IMG/VR virus record: IMGVR_UViG_3300022072_000101
Location: 1-27,639 of that record
Length of the DNA stretch: 27,639 nucleotides
Origin: a virus
Direction: 5' to 3' (one strand)
The position numbers and the translations under genes are program-made. This document shows, in pieces, positions 16,589 through 22,375 of the stretch (the stretch's first letter is position 1; each line of letters begins with the position of its first letter). A model generated the notes under the pieces. The model worked only from the letters and a program-made list of their open reading frames with translations. It searched no databases and was not told the origin of the DNA.

Positions 16589-18097
16589 CTACATGCCCCC
16601 TTGCTCCACTGCTTGTTGTGCCATAGCTGCACCGCCAGCTTCCGCTGCTGCACCCATGCCTTGTTCAACTTGACGTTGCTGTCGTTTCTGAGCCACTTCA
16701 TCTTCGGTGTTAACCGCATCCTCAAGGGATAGCCCGTTAAACGCCTTACCTAGTAGCTTCTCCCAACGAACATAGTCGAGTATTTCTGGAGGTAAACCCT
16801 GTAGGAATTGAAGTGCTGAACCTACGCGCTGAACGTCCTGTTCACGGCCTAAACTTTCTAGTCCAGTTAGTACGGTTGGTTCGACCACGCCTTCGGGCCA
16901 CGGTGGTAGCTTGCCTTGCGCTTGCATCTGAATAATCAGACGGTTAAGACGAGCAGACTGCATGTCGCGTGACAGCATTGAGAACGCACCACCTAGGGAG
17001 CCTTCTAATTCCTCTGCCATCATCTTTAATTCGTATGCAGTAACACGCTCACCCTGACGCTGAACACTAGAGTTCATCAAGAACGCTGACGCGATCTCTT
17101 GTTTCTTCTCAGCCAGTTCAGCTTTTGCTACCTGTAAGCCGGGCGCATTCTGATAAGCTAACATTCCGATATCTTCGGGGTTGCCTACCACATACTCACC
17201 GTTGTCAGCAGCAGCTAAACGTCTGCGTAAGTTAAGACCACCAGCCGCATTCGGACGGATCATCATAACGTGGCGTGATGCCAGTGCAGCACCGTCCAAC
17301 ATAGCCTTGGATAGACCGTCTACGGCTTGAAGATCACCGAGGTGTTCCTCACACTTGCCACGACCATAGTCTTCGCCAATTACCGAAGTCCAACGGAGAG
17401 CGTTGAAGGGGCATACATCGTAAGTACCTGTGGACTTAGCTACTTTCTTACCAGCAACTTCTTGATGAACCTCGTAGCCTTTCTGTGTCTTCTTACACGA
17501 TGTATAGATTGGCACTTTCTGGGTAGGAGAATCCTCTGCGGTCAGCATTGAGCGAACAGCATCAGGAAGGTTTGTGGGTGCGAAGTACTCTTCGATAATA
17601 ACTTCAGTTACCTCGCCCGTCATATCACGCACGACAACGTATTGGTCTAATCGAAAGACTCGTAAACGGTTATCAGGTAGGACTTGTTCTAAAGCATTAC
17701 CAGTAGTTATAAGATACTGTAGGGTAAGGTGAGTAGGCTGACGCCACTGTTTACGCTCAATCTCGTTACTGATCGCCTTTTCAGACAATGCTAAGCCACG
17801 CTCTGTTTCTTGGTCTGTCTCCAACTTACCTTCTTGAATCAGTATCTCTGACGGTATTTGAAGTCGGAACGAGGACATGCCCGGTGGATACATAGCAATC
17901 ATTAAACGACTAGCTAAGCTAACAACCGCTCTAGCACCAAGCCCTTGATAGGGGGCCGGTAAGACGGTGTGTGAGTTGTGTCCTTGGGGTGGTAATAGTG
18001 CGGGTATGGTTATTGCAGAACACTCTCTAGCGCGTGTTAAGAAAGGCTCACGCCTAGACTTGATAGACTCATATCTGGATTGGGTTGTATCAGACAT
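16589..18097 (-). CDS. Portal protein / head-tail connector (T7 gp8-like)
   Basis: 502 aa (T7 gp8 536). It forms the dodecameric ring at one capsid vertex through which DNA is packaged and ejected, and nucleates head assembly. The N-terminal RYESIKSRREPFLTRARECS helix, PYQGLGARAVVSLASRLM, the central block LGDLQAVDGLSKAMLDGAA and the long helix region FLMNSSVQRQGERVTAYELK followed by ELEGSLGGAFSMLSRDMQ match the gp8 family well. The C-terminal third is Gln/Ala-rich. AGGAG precedes the ATG. It is the first gene of the head cluster and is followed by scaffold and capsid in T7 order. Confidence 0.96.
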   Translation of the reverse strand: MSDTTQSRYESIKSRREPFLTRARECSAITIPALLPPQGHNSHTVLPAPYQGLGARAVVSLASRLMIAMYPPGMSSFRLQIPSEILIQEGKLETDQETERGLALSEKAISNEIERKQWRQPTHLTLQYLITTGNALEQVLPDNRLRVFRLDQYVVVRDMTGEVTEVIIEEYFAPTNLPDAVRSMLTAEDSPTQKVPIYTSCKKTQKGYEVHQEVAGKKVAKSTGTYDVCPFNALRWTSVIGEDYGRGKCEEHLGDLQAVDGLSKAMLDGAALASRHVMMIRPNAAGGLNLRRRLAAADNGEYVVGNPEDIGMLAYQNAPGLQVAKAELAEKKQEIASAFLMNSSVQRQGERVTAYELKMMAEELEGSLGGAFSMLSRDMQSARLNRLIIQMQAQGKLPPWPEGVVEPTVLTGLESLGREQDVQRVGSALQFLQGLPPEILDYVRWEKLLGKAFNGLSLEDAVNTEDEVAQKRQQRQVEQGMGAAAEAGGAAMAQQAVEQGGM

Positions 18098-18106
18098 TCC
18101 CTACTC

Positions 18107-18337
18107 CTAGAGGCTTAGACCGCTACCACCACCGCCGCCATAATTAGTACCAGACTTCGGACTTAATTGAATGCGGAAGGATGAACGACCTTTTTGTTTA
18201 GCTTTCTCTTTTGTTGCTGTAGCTGCCATTTTACGAGAGGCTGTTACTTCTTTTTTCTTTGTCTCTTCGGGTGTAGCAACAACGGCTTTTGGTACTGGTT
18301 TAGGTGCTGGTGGTGCAGAAGGAGTGGGGAAACACAT
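18107..18337 (-). CDS. Small Pro/Lys-rich phage protein preceding the portal gene, 76 aa
   Basis: A 76-aa protein of unknown role. The N-terminus is proline-rich (MCFPTPSAPPAPKPVPK), the middle is Lys/Ala/Thr-rich with helix propensity, and the end has KGRSSFRIQL and a glycine run before SGLSL. Small proteins that open with MCF and end with a Gly-rich SGL segment occur beside structural genes in several marine podoviruses, but no function is established as far as I know. A GGGAGAGG ribosome site precedes the ATG. It overlaps the 34-aa gene stop, and its own end carries the AGGAG site of the portal gene. Confidence 0.8.
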   Translation of the reverse strand: MCFPTPSAPPAPKPVPKAVVATPEETKKKEVTASRKMAATATKEKAKQKGRSSFRIQLSPKSGTNYGGGGGSGLSL

Positions 18338-18441
18338 TATTTATCCTCTCCCTTTTTAACTTGAACTAATTTTTTAGGAACTTGCTTAACTGGAGCAACT
18401 TCTTTTTTAACTGCTGGACGATTGTGTTTGACTAGTCCCAT
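18337..18441 (-). CDS. Lysine-rich micro-protein, 34 aa
   Basis: A 34-codon ORF starting inside the end of the acetyltransferase gene in another frame. AAGGAAC stands about eight bases before the ATG, and the stop overlaps the next gene as TAATG, so it is tightly coupled on both sides. The protein is highly basic (ten lysines, one arginine) with repeated Val-Pro-Lys units such as APVKQVPKKLVQVKK and no hydrophobic core. It is probably disordered and may bind nucleic acid or a virion protein. Its composition resembles the basic middle of the 76-aa protein that follows. No known family. Confidence 0.6.
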   Translation of the reverse strand: MGLVKHNRPAVKKEVAPVKQVPKKLVQVKKGEDK

Positions 18442-18907
18442 GAGGATTGTTCCTTGTATATAAGATGCCCGATTGTTTGAAGCCAAGTGCTTCGTACAGA
18501 CCTCCTGTTTCTTTGATTAACATACCCGTGGTTACTCCAAGATGTATGCGAGTAGCTCCTAAAGATTCTGCCCACTTCTGGTAGGCCCGAACTAGTTTTA
18601 CTGCGGCCCTAGACCCCCGGTATTCTTTCTTAACATAGAGAAATAAATCACATGTTGATACAGATGGGCCAAAGAATTCGGTGGTAGAGATTGCACCTAA
18701 CATTCCCGTAATTAAACCATCATCATCTGTGGTTATTAGAATAGTCGCTAGGTCTGGAAACGCTATTGCAGTTTCAGCTATTTTTAAAAGTTTTACTGAG
18801 TCCAAAGGTAAGACTTTATAGACGGGACTTTCTTGATGCATAGCCCTAGCTAAGTGAAGCATAGAGTCTAAGTCTTCACTAGTGCATACCCGTACTTGGT
18901 GTTTCAT
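18407..18907 (-). CDS. GNAT-family N-acetyltransferase
   Basis: 166-aa protein of the GCN5-related acetyltransferase fold, which moves acetyl from acetyl-CoA to an amine. The order fits the family: VRVCTSEDLDSMLHLARAMH at the start, a central strand pair ATILITTDDDGLITGMLGA, then LFLYVKKEYRGSRAAVKLVR, where RGSRAA takes the place of the acetyl-CoA pyrophosphate loop, and GGLYEALGFKQSG near the end. I chose the ATG at 18907 because AGGAGGA stands at ideal distance; the longer ORF from 18928 lacks such a site. The Ser/Gln-rich tail after ILYTRNNPHG is probably disordered. The substrate is unknown; host or virion proteins are possible. GNAT genes just before the portal are common in marine podoviruses. 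Confidence 0.85.
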   Translation of the reverse strand: MKHQVRVCTSEDLDSMLHLARAMHQESPVYKVLPLDSVKLLKIAETAIAFPDLATILITTDDDGLITGMLGAISTTEFFGPSVSTCDLFLYVKKEYRGSRAAVKLVRAYQKWAESLGATRIHLGVTTGMLIKETGGLYEALGFKQSGILYTRNNPHGTSQTQSSSS

Positions 18908-19094
18908 CCGCTTCCTCCTGCCAAACAACTAATTCATCAATCAATTCACGCATACCCGCATATCTGTGAGCAGAAATTTCTGATTCGTTGTACGCAATAC
19001 AACGCGCTGGGTAGTGATGATTTAGTAAAACTAAAAGTTCACGGGAGGATTGGGGGAATTCTGGAAGAGTTTGTTCTTCGATTTCGTTACTCAT
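18879..19094 (-). CDS. Hypothetical phage protein, 71 aa
   Basis: First gene after the thyX terminator. It has no domain I can name. The protein is acidic and soluble, with a central segment ARCIAYNESEISAHRYAGMR followed by a helical ELIDELVVWQEEADE. That central pattern looks like small proteins found beside structural genes of other marine podoviruses, but I give this from memory only. The ATG follows AGAGG with an A-rich spacer. Only about 38 bases separate it from the terminator T-run, so any promoter for this unit must be short, for example a phage polymerase promoter, or transcription reads through. It overlaps the acetyltransferase start by 29 bases. Confidence 0.75.
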   Translation of the reverse strand: MSNEIEEQTLPEFPQSSRELLVLLNHHYPARCIAYNESEISAHRYAGMRELIDELVVWQEEADETPSTGMH

Positions 19095-19132
19095 TTTTTA
19101 GTACCTCTGGCATGAGACCCGCCTATTGACAT

Positions 19133-19169
19133 AAAAAAGCACTGTCAGAGGGGAAATCTCCGACAGTGC
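19133..19169. terminator. Bidirectional intrinsic terminator after thyX
   Basis: A stem of 12 pairs (arms 19139-19150 and 19158-19169, GCACTGTCGGAG on the minus strand with one G-U pair) closes a 7-base loop. Six T residues follow directly on the minus strand (19133-19138). On the plus strand a six-T run follows at 19175-19180 after a short spacer, so it can also stop rightward transcripts. It separates the DNA-metabolism operon from the late genes. Confidence 0.9.
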
Positions 19170-19178
19170 GTAAGTTTT

Positions 19179-19817
19179 TTAACTAGTTAATGCTCCCCAA
19201 GCTACAGGGTATAAGGGTTTCAAAATTTCACCAACTTCTAGTGCCAGGATTTTTATCTCCTGCTGAGCGTGTGGATCAGTACGTTGCTTATAGAACCGAG
19301 CATAGGCTGATAATGACCCTGTCCAATACCAGCTAACCTCCATTCCTTGAGGTAGAAGGAACCTAGCTTGTTCGGGACACATACCACCCGCAATCGCCAT
19401 TTCGTATGAATCTAAGCACATACTATTGTTAGACTGAAAATGTCGCCTCCAATACTTATTGCCTGTTGGGTGCATGTCTTCACCAGAACCCTGTTTGACA
19501 GAACCCTCTGGGTGCTTCCGGAATTGCTGCGGTATAAAGAACTTCGGGCTAGAACTAATGTATCTACGCGACTCTTCATTCTCACTGAATCCGACTTTGT
19601 GTTTGAAACACTGTGTCCTAATAGGAACAGGAGCAGTCATACGCACGGTAATAGAAGTGTGAGCGAAGGGAGTCCAGTGATTATGTTTAGCGAGGTAGTT
19701 GATTAACCCCGAATCCCTTTCACCATCAAACTCAAGTCCATCAGCCGCGAAGGATACTCTTGCTGCTTTGACCACAGAGGCATCGCTGCCCATGTGATCT
19801 ATGTATTCAGCCTTCAT
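19179..19817 (-). CDS. thyX: Flavin-dependent thymidylate synthase ThyX, divergent motif
   Basis: 212-aa ThyX, which makes dTMP from dUMP using FAD, NADPH and methylenetetrahydrofolate. Family features are HNHWTPFAH (about 45-53), the signature region FKHKVGFSENEESRRYI (71-87), ARFLLPQGM (151-159), WYWTGSL and FYKQRTDPHAQQEI (175-188, with R179 and the AQxEI helix). The signature is unusual: the classical RHR is K72-H73-K74, and one extra residue separates it from the S-x-N-E-x-S-x-R-Y block. Similar changes occur in some phage ThyX proteins as far as I recall. The start follows GAGG and overlaps the 56-aa gene. It is the last gene of the metabolic operon and ends directly at a strong terminator. 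Confidence 0.93.
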   Translation of the reverse strand: MKAEYIDHMGSDASVVKAARVSFAADGLEFDGERDSGLINYLAKHNHWTPFAHTSITVRMTAPVPIRTQCFKHKVGFSENEESRRYISSSPKFFIPQQFRKHPEGSVKQGSGEDMHPTGNKYWRRHFQSNNSMCLDSYEMAIAGGMCPEQARFLLPQGMEVSWYWTGSLSAYARFYKQRTDPHAQQEIKILALEVGEILKPLYPVAWGALTS

Positions 19818-19977
19818 CTACATAATCCTCTACCACGGTACTGGGTGACAGCCCTAGATCGACACGGTCTTTTACTGTCTTCTGACCCGCTGGTAATTGA
19901 AAACCAAACAGTCTCTCCCAGTTATCGGTGTACGCTTCGGAGTTAGCCTTGCTAACGATCTTATCTTCTTCACTCAT
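19807..19977 (-). CDS. Small hypothetical protein, 56 aa, upstream of thyX
   Basis: I do not recognise a family. This 56-codon ORF fills the otherwise empty stretch between the zinc-ribbon gene and thyX. It has a GGAAG ribosome site in the end of the gene in front, starts three bases after that gene's stop, and overlaps the thyX start by 11 bases. The protein is acidic (begins MSEEDKIVSK, ends VVEDYVDEG), has no membrane segment or cysteine, and includes a compact stretch NWERLFGFQL. The perfect packing into the operon is the main evidence that it is translated. A small acidic regulator or a partner of a neighbouring enzyme would fit but is unsupported. Confidence 0.7.
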   Translation of the reverse strand: MSEEDKIVSKANSEAYTDNWERLFGFQLPAGQKTVKDRVDLGLSPSTVVEDYVDEG

Positions 19978-19980
19978 ACA

Positions 19981-20358
19981 TTAATCTTCCTTACTGGCTG
20001 CTAAGATACGCTCCGAGAAAAACACCATCTTCTCTGCGTCATAAACACTATTGTTGCCTTTCTTCTCCTTACCTTGACGGGCAGCGGCTGAACGCCATAT
20101 CGCTTTGAATACGTTGCCTTCGGCAAATGTCATTTCTAAAGATTCGATAATGTCGTTACACTCAGCTTTATAACTTGTGGGTATTGTCGTAGGGTTTCTA
20201 ACCTTCACGCGGTAGTAGCCAGAACTGCCGCCTGTATGTTCCTCAGTTATAGTTGGGTCAGGTAGTAACAGTTCTTTAGCGTTATAAATGCAAACGTCAC
20301 AATGACTAGGGTTAAGCCCCATTGGGTGACCACATTTCGTACAATCATAATGTGCCAT
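19981..20358 (-). CDS. Zinc-ribbon protein with a T7 gp1.7-like (DUF3310) region
   Basis: 125 aa in two parts. The first 25 residues form a four-cysteine zinc ribbon: C6-x2-C9, then C20-x2-C23 (DCTKCGHPM, HCDVCIYNA). From about residue 62 the segment YKAECNDIIESLEMTFAEGN, then VFKAIWRSAAAR and a final helix with AEKMVFFSERIL, resembles the DUF3310 family that includes T7 gp1.7. T7 gp1.7 has been reported as a nucleotide kinase acting on dTMP and dGMP; if the likeness holds, this protein would feed the same dNTP supply as the reductase and ThyX around it. A strong CGGAGG site precedes the ATG, which lies in the end of the HNH-like gene. I am fairly sure of the ribbon and moderately sure of the family. 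Confidence 0.7.
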   Translation of the reverse strand: MAHYDCTKCGHPMGLNPSHCDVCIYNAKELLLPDPTITEEHTGGSSGYYRVKVRNPTTIPTSYKAECNDIIESLEMTFAEGNVFKAIWRSAAARQGKEKKGNNSVYDAEKMVFFSERILAASKED

Positions 20359-20707
20359 TAAGTGCCTCCGACCTACCTAGTTTACGTTGAGTCCAAAGCG
20401 CAACTTGCATGATTTCTGCTGGCGTACAGTCCGACTTCATTCGGTTTGCTCTCATTGAGATAACCGCTGTGTTGTCAGGTGTGTACCCAATTGCTGGATC
20501 AAGTCGATCTAAAGTAGCACTAGTTGATTTGCCACCTTGATTGTTACCAGCACTCAGAGATATACCTAATACGGGACAGCACTCAGGTATATTTAAGTCT
20601 TCGACCTCCAAGTTAAATGTAATACCCGCACCTTTCGCCCGGTACTTAGCATTAGCAATCATCGATCTTTTGTGTTCAATAGAACCGAACCTATAAGCAA
20701 TAGCCAT
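20345..20707 (-). CDS. HNH/endonuclease VII-like phage nuclease (divergent)
   Basis: A 120-aa protein of a type usually annotated as phage HNH or recombination endonuclease. The recognisable core runs from IPECCPVLGISL through SATLDRLDPAIGYTPDN to VISMRANRMKSD, which follows the layout of a beta-beta-alpha metal nuclease fold. The position where HNH enzymes carry Asp-His reads Asp-Arg here (LDRLDP), so catalysis is uncertain. The N-terminus has a helix of the form MIANAKYRAKGAG seen in this group. It could be a free-standing mobile endonuclease, a branch-resolving enzyme, or a structural descendant with no cutting activity. It starts one base after the phoH stop with AAGGAAGGA upstream and overlaps the next gene by 14 bases. 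Confidence 0.7.
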   Translation of the reverse strand: MAIAYRFGSIEHKRSMIANAKYRAKGAGITFNLEVEDLNIPECCPVLGISLSAGNNQGGKSTSATLDRLDPAIGYTPDNTAVISMRANRMKSDCTPAEIMQVALWTQRKLGRSEALNGTL

Positions 20708-21418
20708 TTATAATCCTTCCTTATCAAATGCTTTTATCCACATCGCACATGCCCCACTTCGGACAATGTCTTCCATACTGAACTCAATGAGAGATACAGG
20801 TAATCCTTGGGTTCTAATCAACCTGATCACGGTCTCTAATCCAGACGTAACTTTGATGTCCCGCTGGCGAACATCACCATTGACCACGACAGTACAATCC
20901 TTACCCACACGACTTAGAAACATCTTCATTTCTTCGGGCGTGGTGTTCTGAGCTTCGTCAAGAATGATGAATGCGTTGTCGAATGTACGACCCCGCATGA
21001 CTTCAAACGGTATGATCTCAATCGCTTTATGCTTCAAAGCAATGTCGTACTGCCCACCACCCATGCGCTTACGAATGACATCGGTGAACGGCACAACCCA
21101 AGGTGCTATCTTTTCTTCCATTGTTCCGGGAAAGAAACCTAATGACTTAGACCCGGTAACATTGGGCCGGGTTAAGACGATCTTATCGATATTACCTAGT
21201 CGATAGAGGTCAGCCGCTACAGTAGAAGCGATGAATGTTTTACCCGTACCCGCAGGGCCAAGAACCACGACCTGATCGTTGCACATTAACGCTGCCATGT
21301 AGTCAGCCTGTGTGTCCGTTTGTGGACGCAGAGGTGGTACTGCATTGCGCTTGTCGTCTAGGAACTTATCCTGCACATCCCTAACTGGCTTACGTTTGTT
21401 CTTCCTTTCCTTTCGCAT
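20708..21418 (-). CDS. phoH: PhoH-like P-loop ATPase
   Basis: A PhoH-family ATPase of 236 aa from the chosen start. Walker A is LGPAGTGKT (about residues 54-61) and Walker B is FIILDEAQN (acidic pair D154, E155). LTRPNVTGSKSLGFFPGTMEEK and the later NGDVRQRDI plus SGLE segments are standard for the family. The N-terminus is strongly basic (RKERKNKRK), as in many phage PhoH proteins. The family is common in marine phages; its role is unsettled, with nucleic-acid-dependent ATPase or helicase-nuclease activity proposed and a simple link to phosphate starvation doubtful. The ATG at 21418 overlaps the nrdB stop (TAATG); in-frame ATGs at 21424 and 21430 are also possible. Confidence 0.93.
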   Translation of the reverse strand: MRKERKNKRKPVRDVQDKFLDDKRNAVPPLRPQTDTQADYMAALMCNDQVVVLGPAGTGKTFIASTVAADLYRLGNIDKIVLTRPNVTGSKSLGFFPGTMEEKIAPWVVPFTDVIRKRMGGGQYDIALKHKAIEIIPFEVMRGRTFDNAFIILDEAQNTTPEEMKMFLSRVGKDCTVVVNGDVRQRDIKVTSGLETVIRLIRTQGLPVSLIEFSMEDIVRSGACAMWIKAFDKEGL

Positions 21419-22371
21419 TACCATCCCCATGTATCACCCGTCATTCCGTCTGCACTATAGTCAGTCACACGACCTTCAAAGAAATTCTTGAAGCTATCGC
21501 CACTCAGCACCCAATCAAGCCAAGGCAGAGGGTTCTCCGCTATGTCCCAGTTAGGCTTTAACCCTAGGTTAGTTAATCTTCTGTCTGCGATGTATCGGAT
21601 GTAGTCCTTGACTTCACTAGCCGTGATACCTTCCACACTCCCCATGTCAAACGCCAGATCAATAACTTTATCTTCAAGATCAACAGCAGTTCGGTACATT
21701 TCGTATACAGATAATTTAAACTCGTCATTAACGACCTCTGGATTTTCTTTTAGATAGATACGAAACAACTCAGTCATTCCGTCTACATGCATGGTTTCAT
21801 CGCGGATTGACCATTCAACAATCTCGCACATGCCCTTCATTTTTCCGACACGCTGAAAGTTCAATAGCATTACGAATGCTGAGAACAAACTCATGCCCTC
21901 GTTGCACACTGTCTGCGCTAGGGCTTTAGCTAAGCCAGCCTTGGTGGACACATCGAAGTCCTGCATGAACTCAAGCTTCTCTGACATTTCCTCATACTCA
22001 AGAAACGCAGAGTACTCAGACTCTGGGAATCCAAGCGTGTCATTTAAGAAGGCGTAAGACCTCATGTGGATAGACTCTCGCTGAGCAAAAGACATCATCA
22101 TCATTCGGGCTTCGTTGTTTTTAATGTTGGGTAAGAACACCTCAACGTATGATCCTCCAACAACCACATCAGACTGAGTAAACAAGCGAAGGATTTGCTG
22201 GATGAACTCCTTCTCTGGTGCGCTAATCTTCCCAGACTTCCACTGGTTAACGTCCTCCATGAGGCTGGCTTCCCACTCTCCCCAGTGGATCTTGTCATGC
22301 TCAATAGCACGGTTAACGAGGCTGGGATACTTGAATGGTTTGTAAGCTGTACTGATTTCTAAAAGACTCAT
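21418..22371 (-). CDS. nrdB: Class I ribonucleoside-diphosphate reductase, beta (radical) subunit
   Basis: Di-metal ferritin-like subunit that generates the radical used by the alpha subunit. I chose the ATG at 22371 (317 aa), which has AAGGA at a normal distance and gives the family-typical opening SLLEISTAYKPFKYP; an in-frame ATG at 22407 lies inside nrdA and has a poor ribosome site. In this numbering the metal ligands are D68 (TQSDVVVGG), E99 and H102 (RESIHMRSY), E158 (CNEGM), E192 and H195 (RDETMH). Y106 sits four residues after H102, as Tyr122 does after His118 in E. coli, so a tyrosyl radical (class Ia type) is expected. The C-terminus DYSADGMTGDTWGW supplies the conserved Tyr and the tail that docks on alpha. 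Its stop overlaps phoH as TAATG. Confidence 0.95.
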   Translation of the reverse strand: MSLLEISTAYKPFKYPSLVNRAIEHDKIHWGEWEASLMEDVNQWKSGKISAPEKEFIQQILRLFTQSDVVVGGSYVEVFLPNIKNNEARMMMMSFAQRESIHMRSYAFLNDTLGFPESEYSAFLEYEEMSEKLEFMQDFDVSTKAGLAKALAQTVCNEGMSLFSAFVMLLNFQRVGKMKGMCEIVEWSIRDETMHVDGMTELFRIYLKENPEVVNDEFKLSVYEMYRTAVDLEDKVIDLAFDMGSVEGITASEVKDYIRYIADRRLTNLGLKPNWDIAENPLPWLDWVLSGDSFKNFFEGRVTDYSADGMTGDTWGW

Positions 22372-22375
22372 GATT

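Noticed and set aside
20964-21206. Plus-strand ORF of 80 codons opposite phoH, and other plus-strand ORFs of 60-112 codons across the window
   Set aside because: Each lies fully opposite a recognised minus-strand gene, lacks a ribosome site and shows no family features.
21450-21470. GACTGACTATAGTG on the minus strand near the end of nrdB, and TTGACTATAGTC near the start of nrdA (24095-24110), resembling T7 promoter cores
   Set aside because: Both lie in conserved coding sequence and the bases are explained by the encoded residues (TDYSA and IDYSR); a genome-wide motif search would be needed to revive this.
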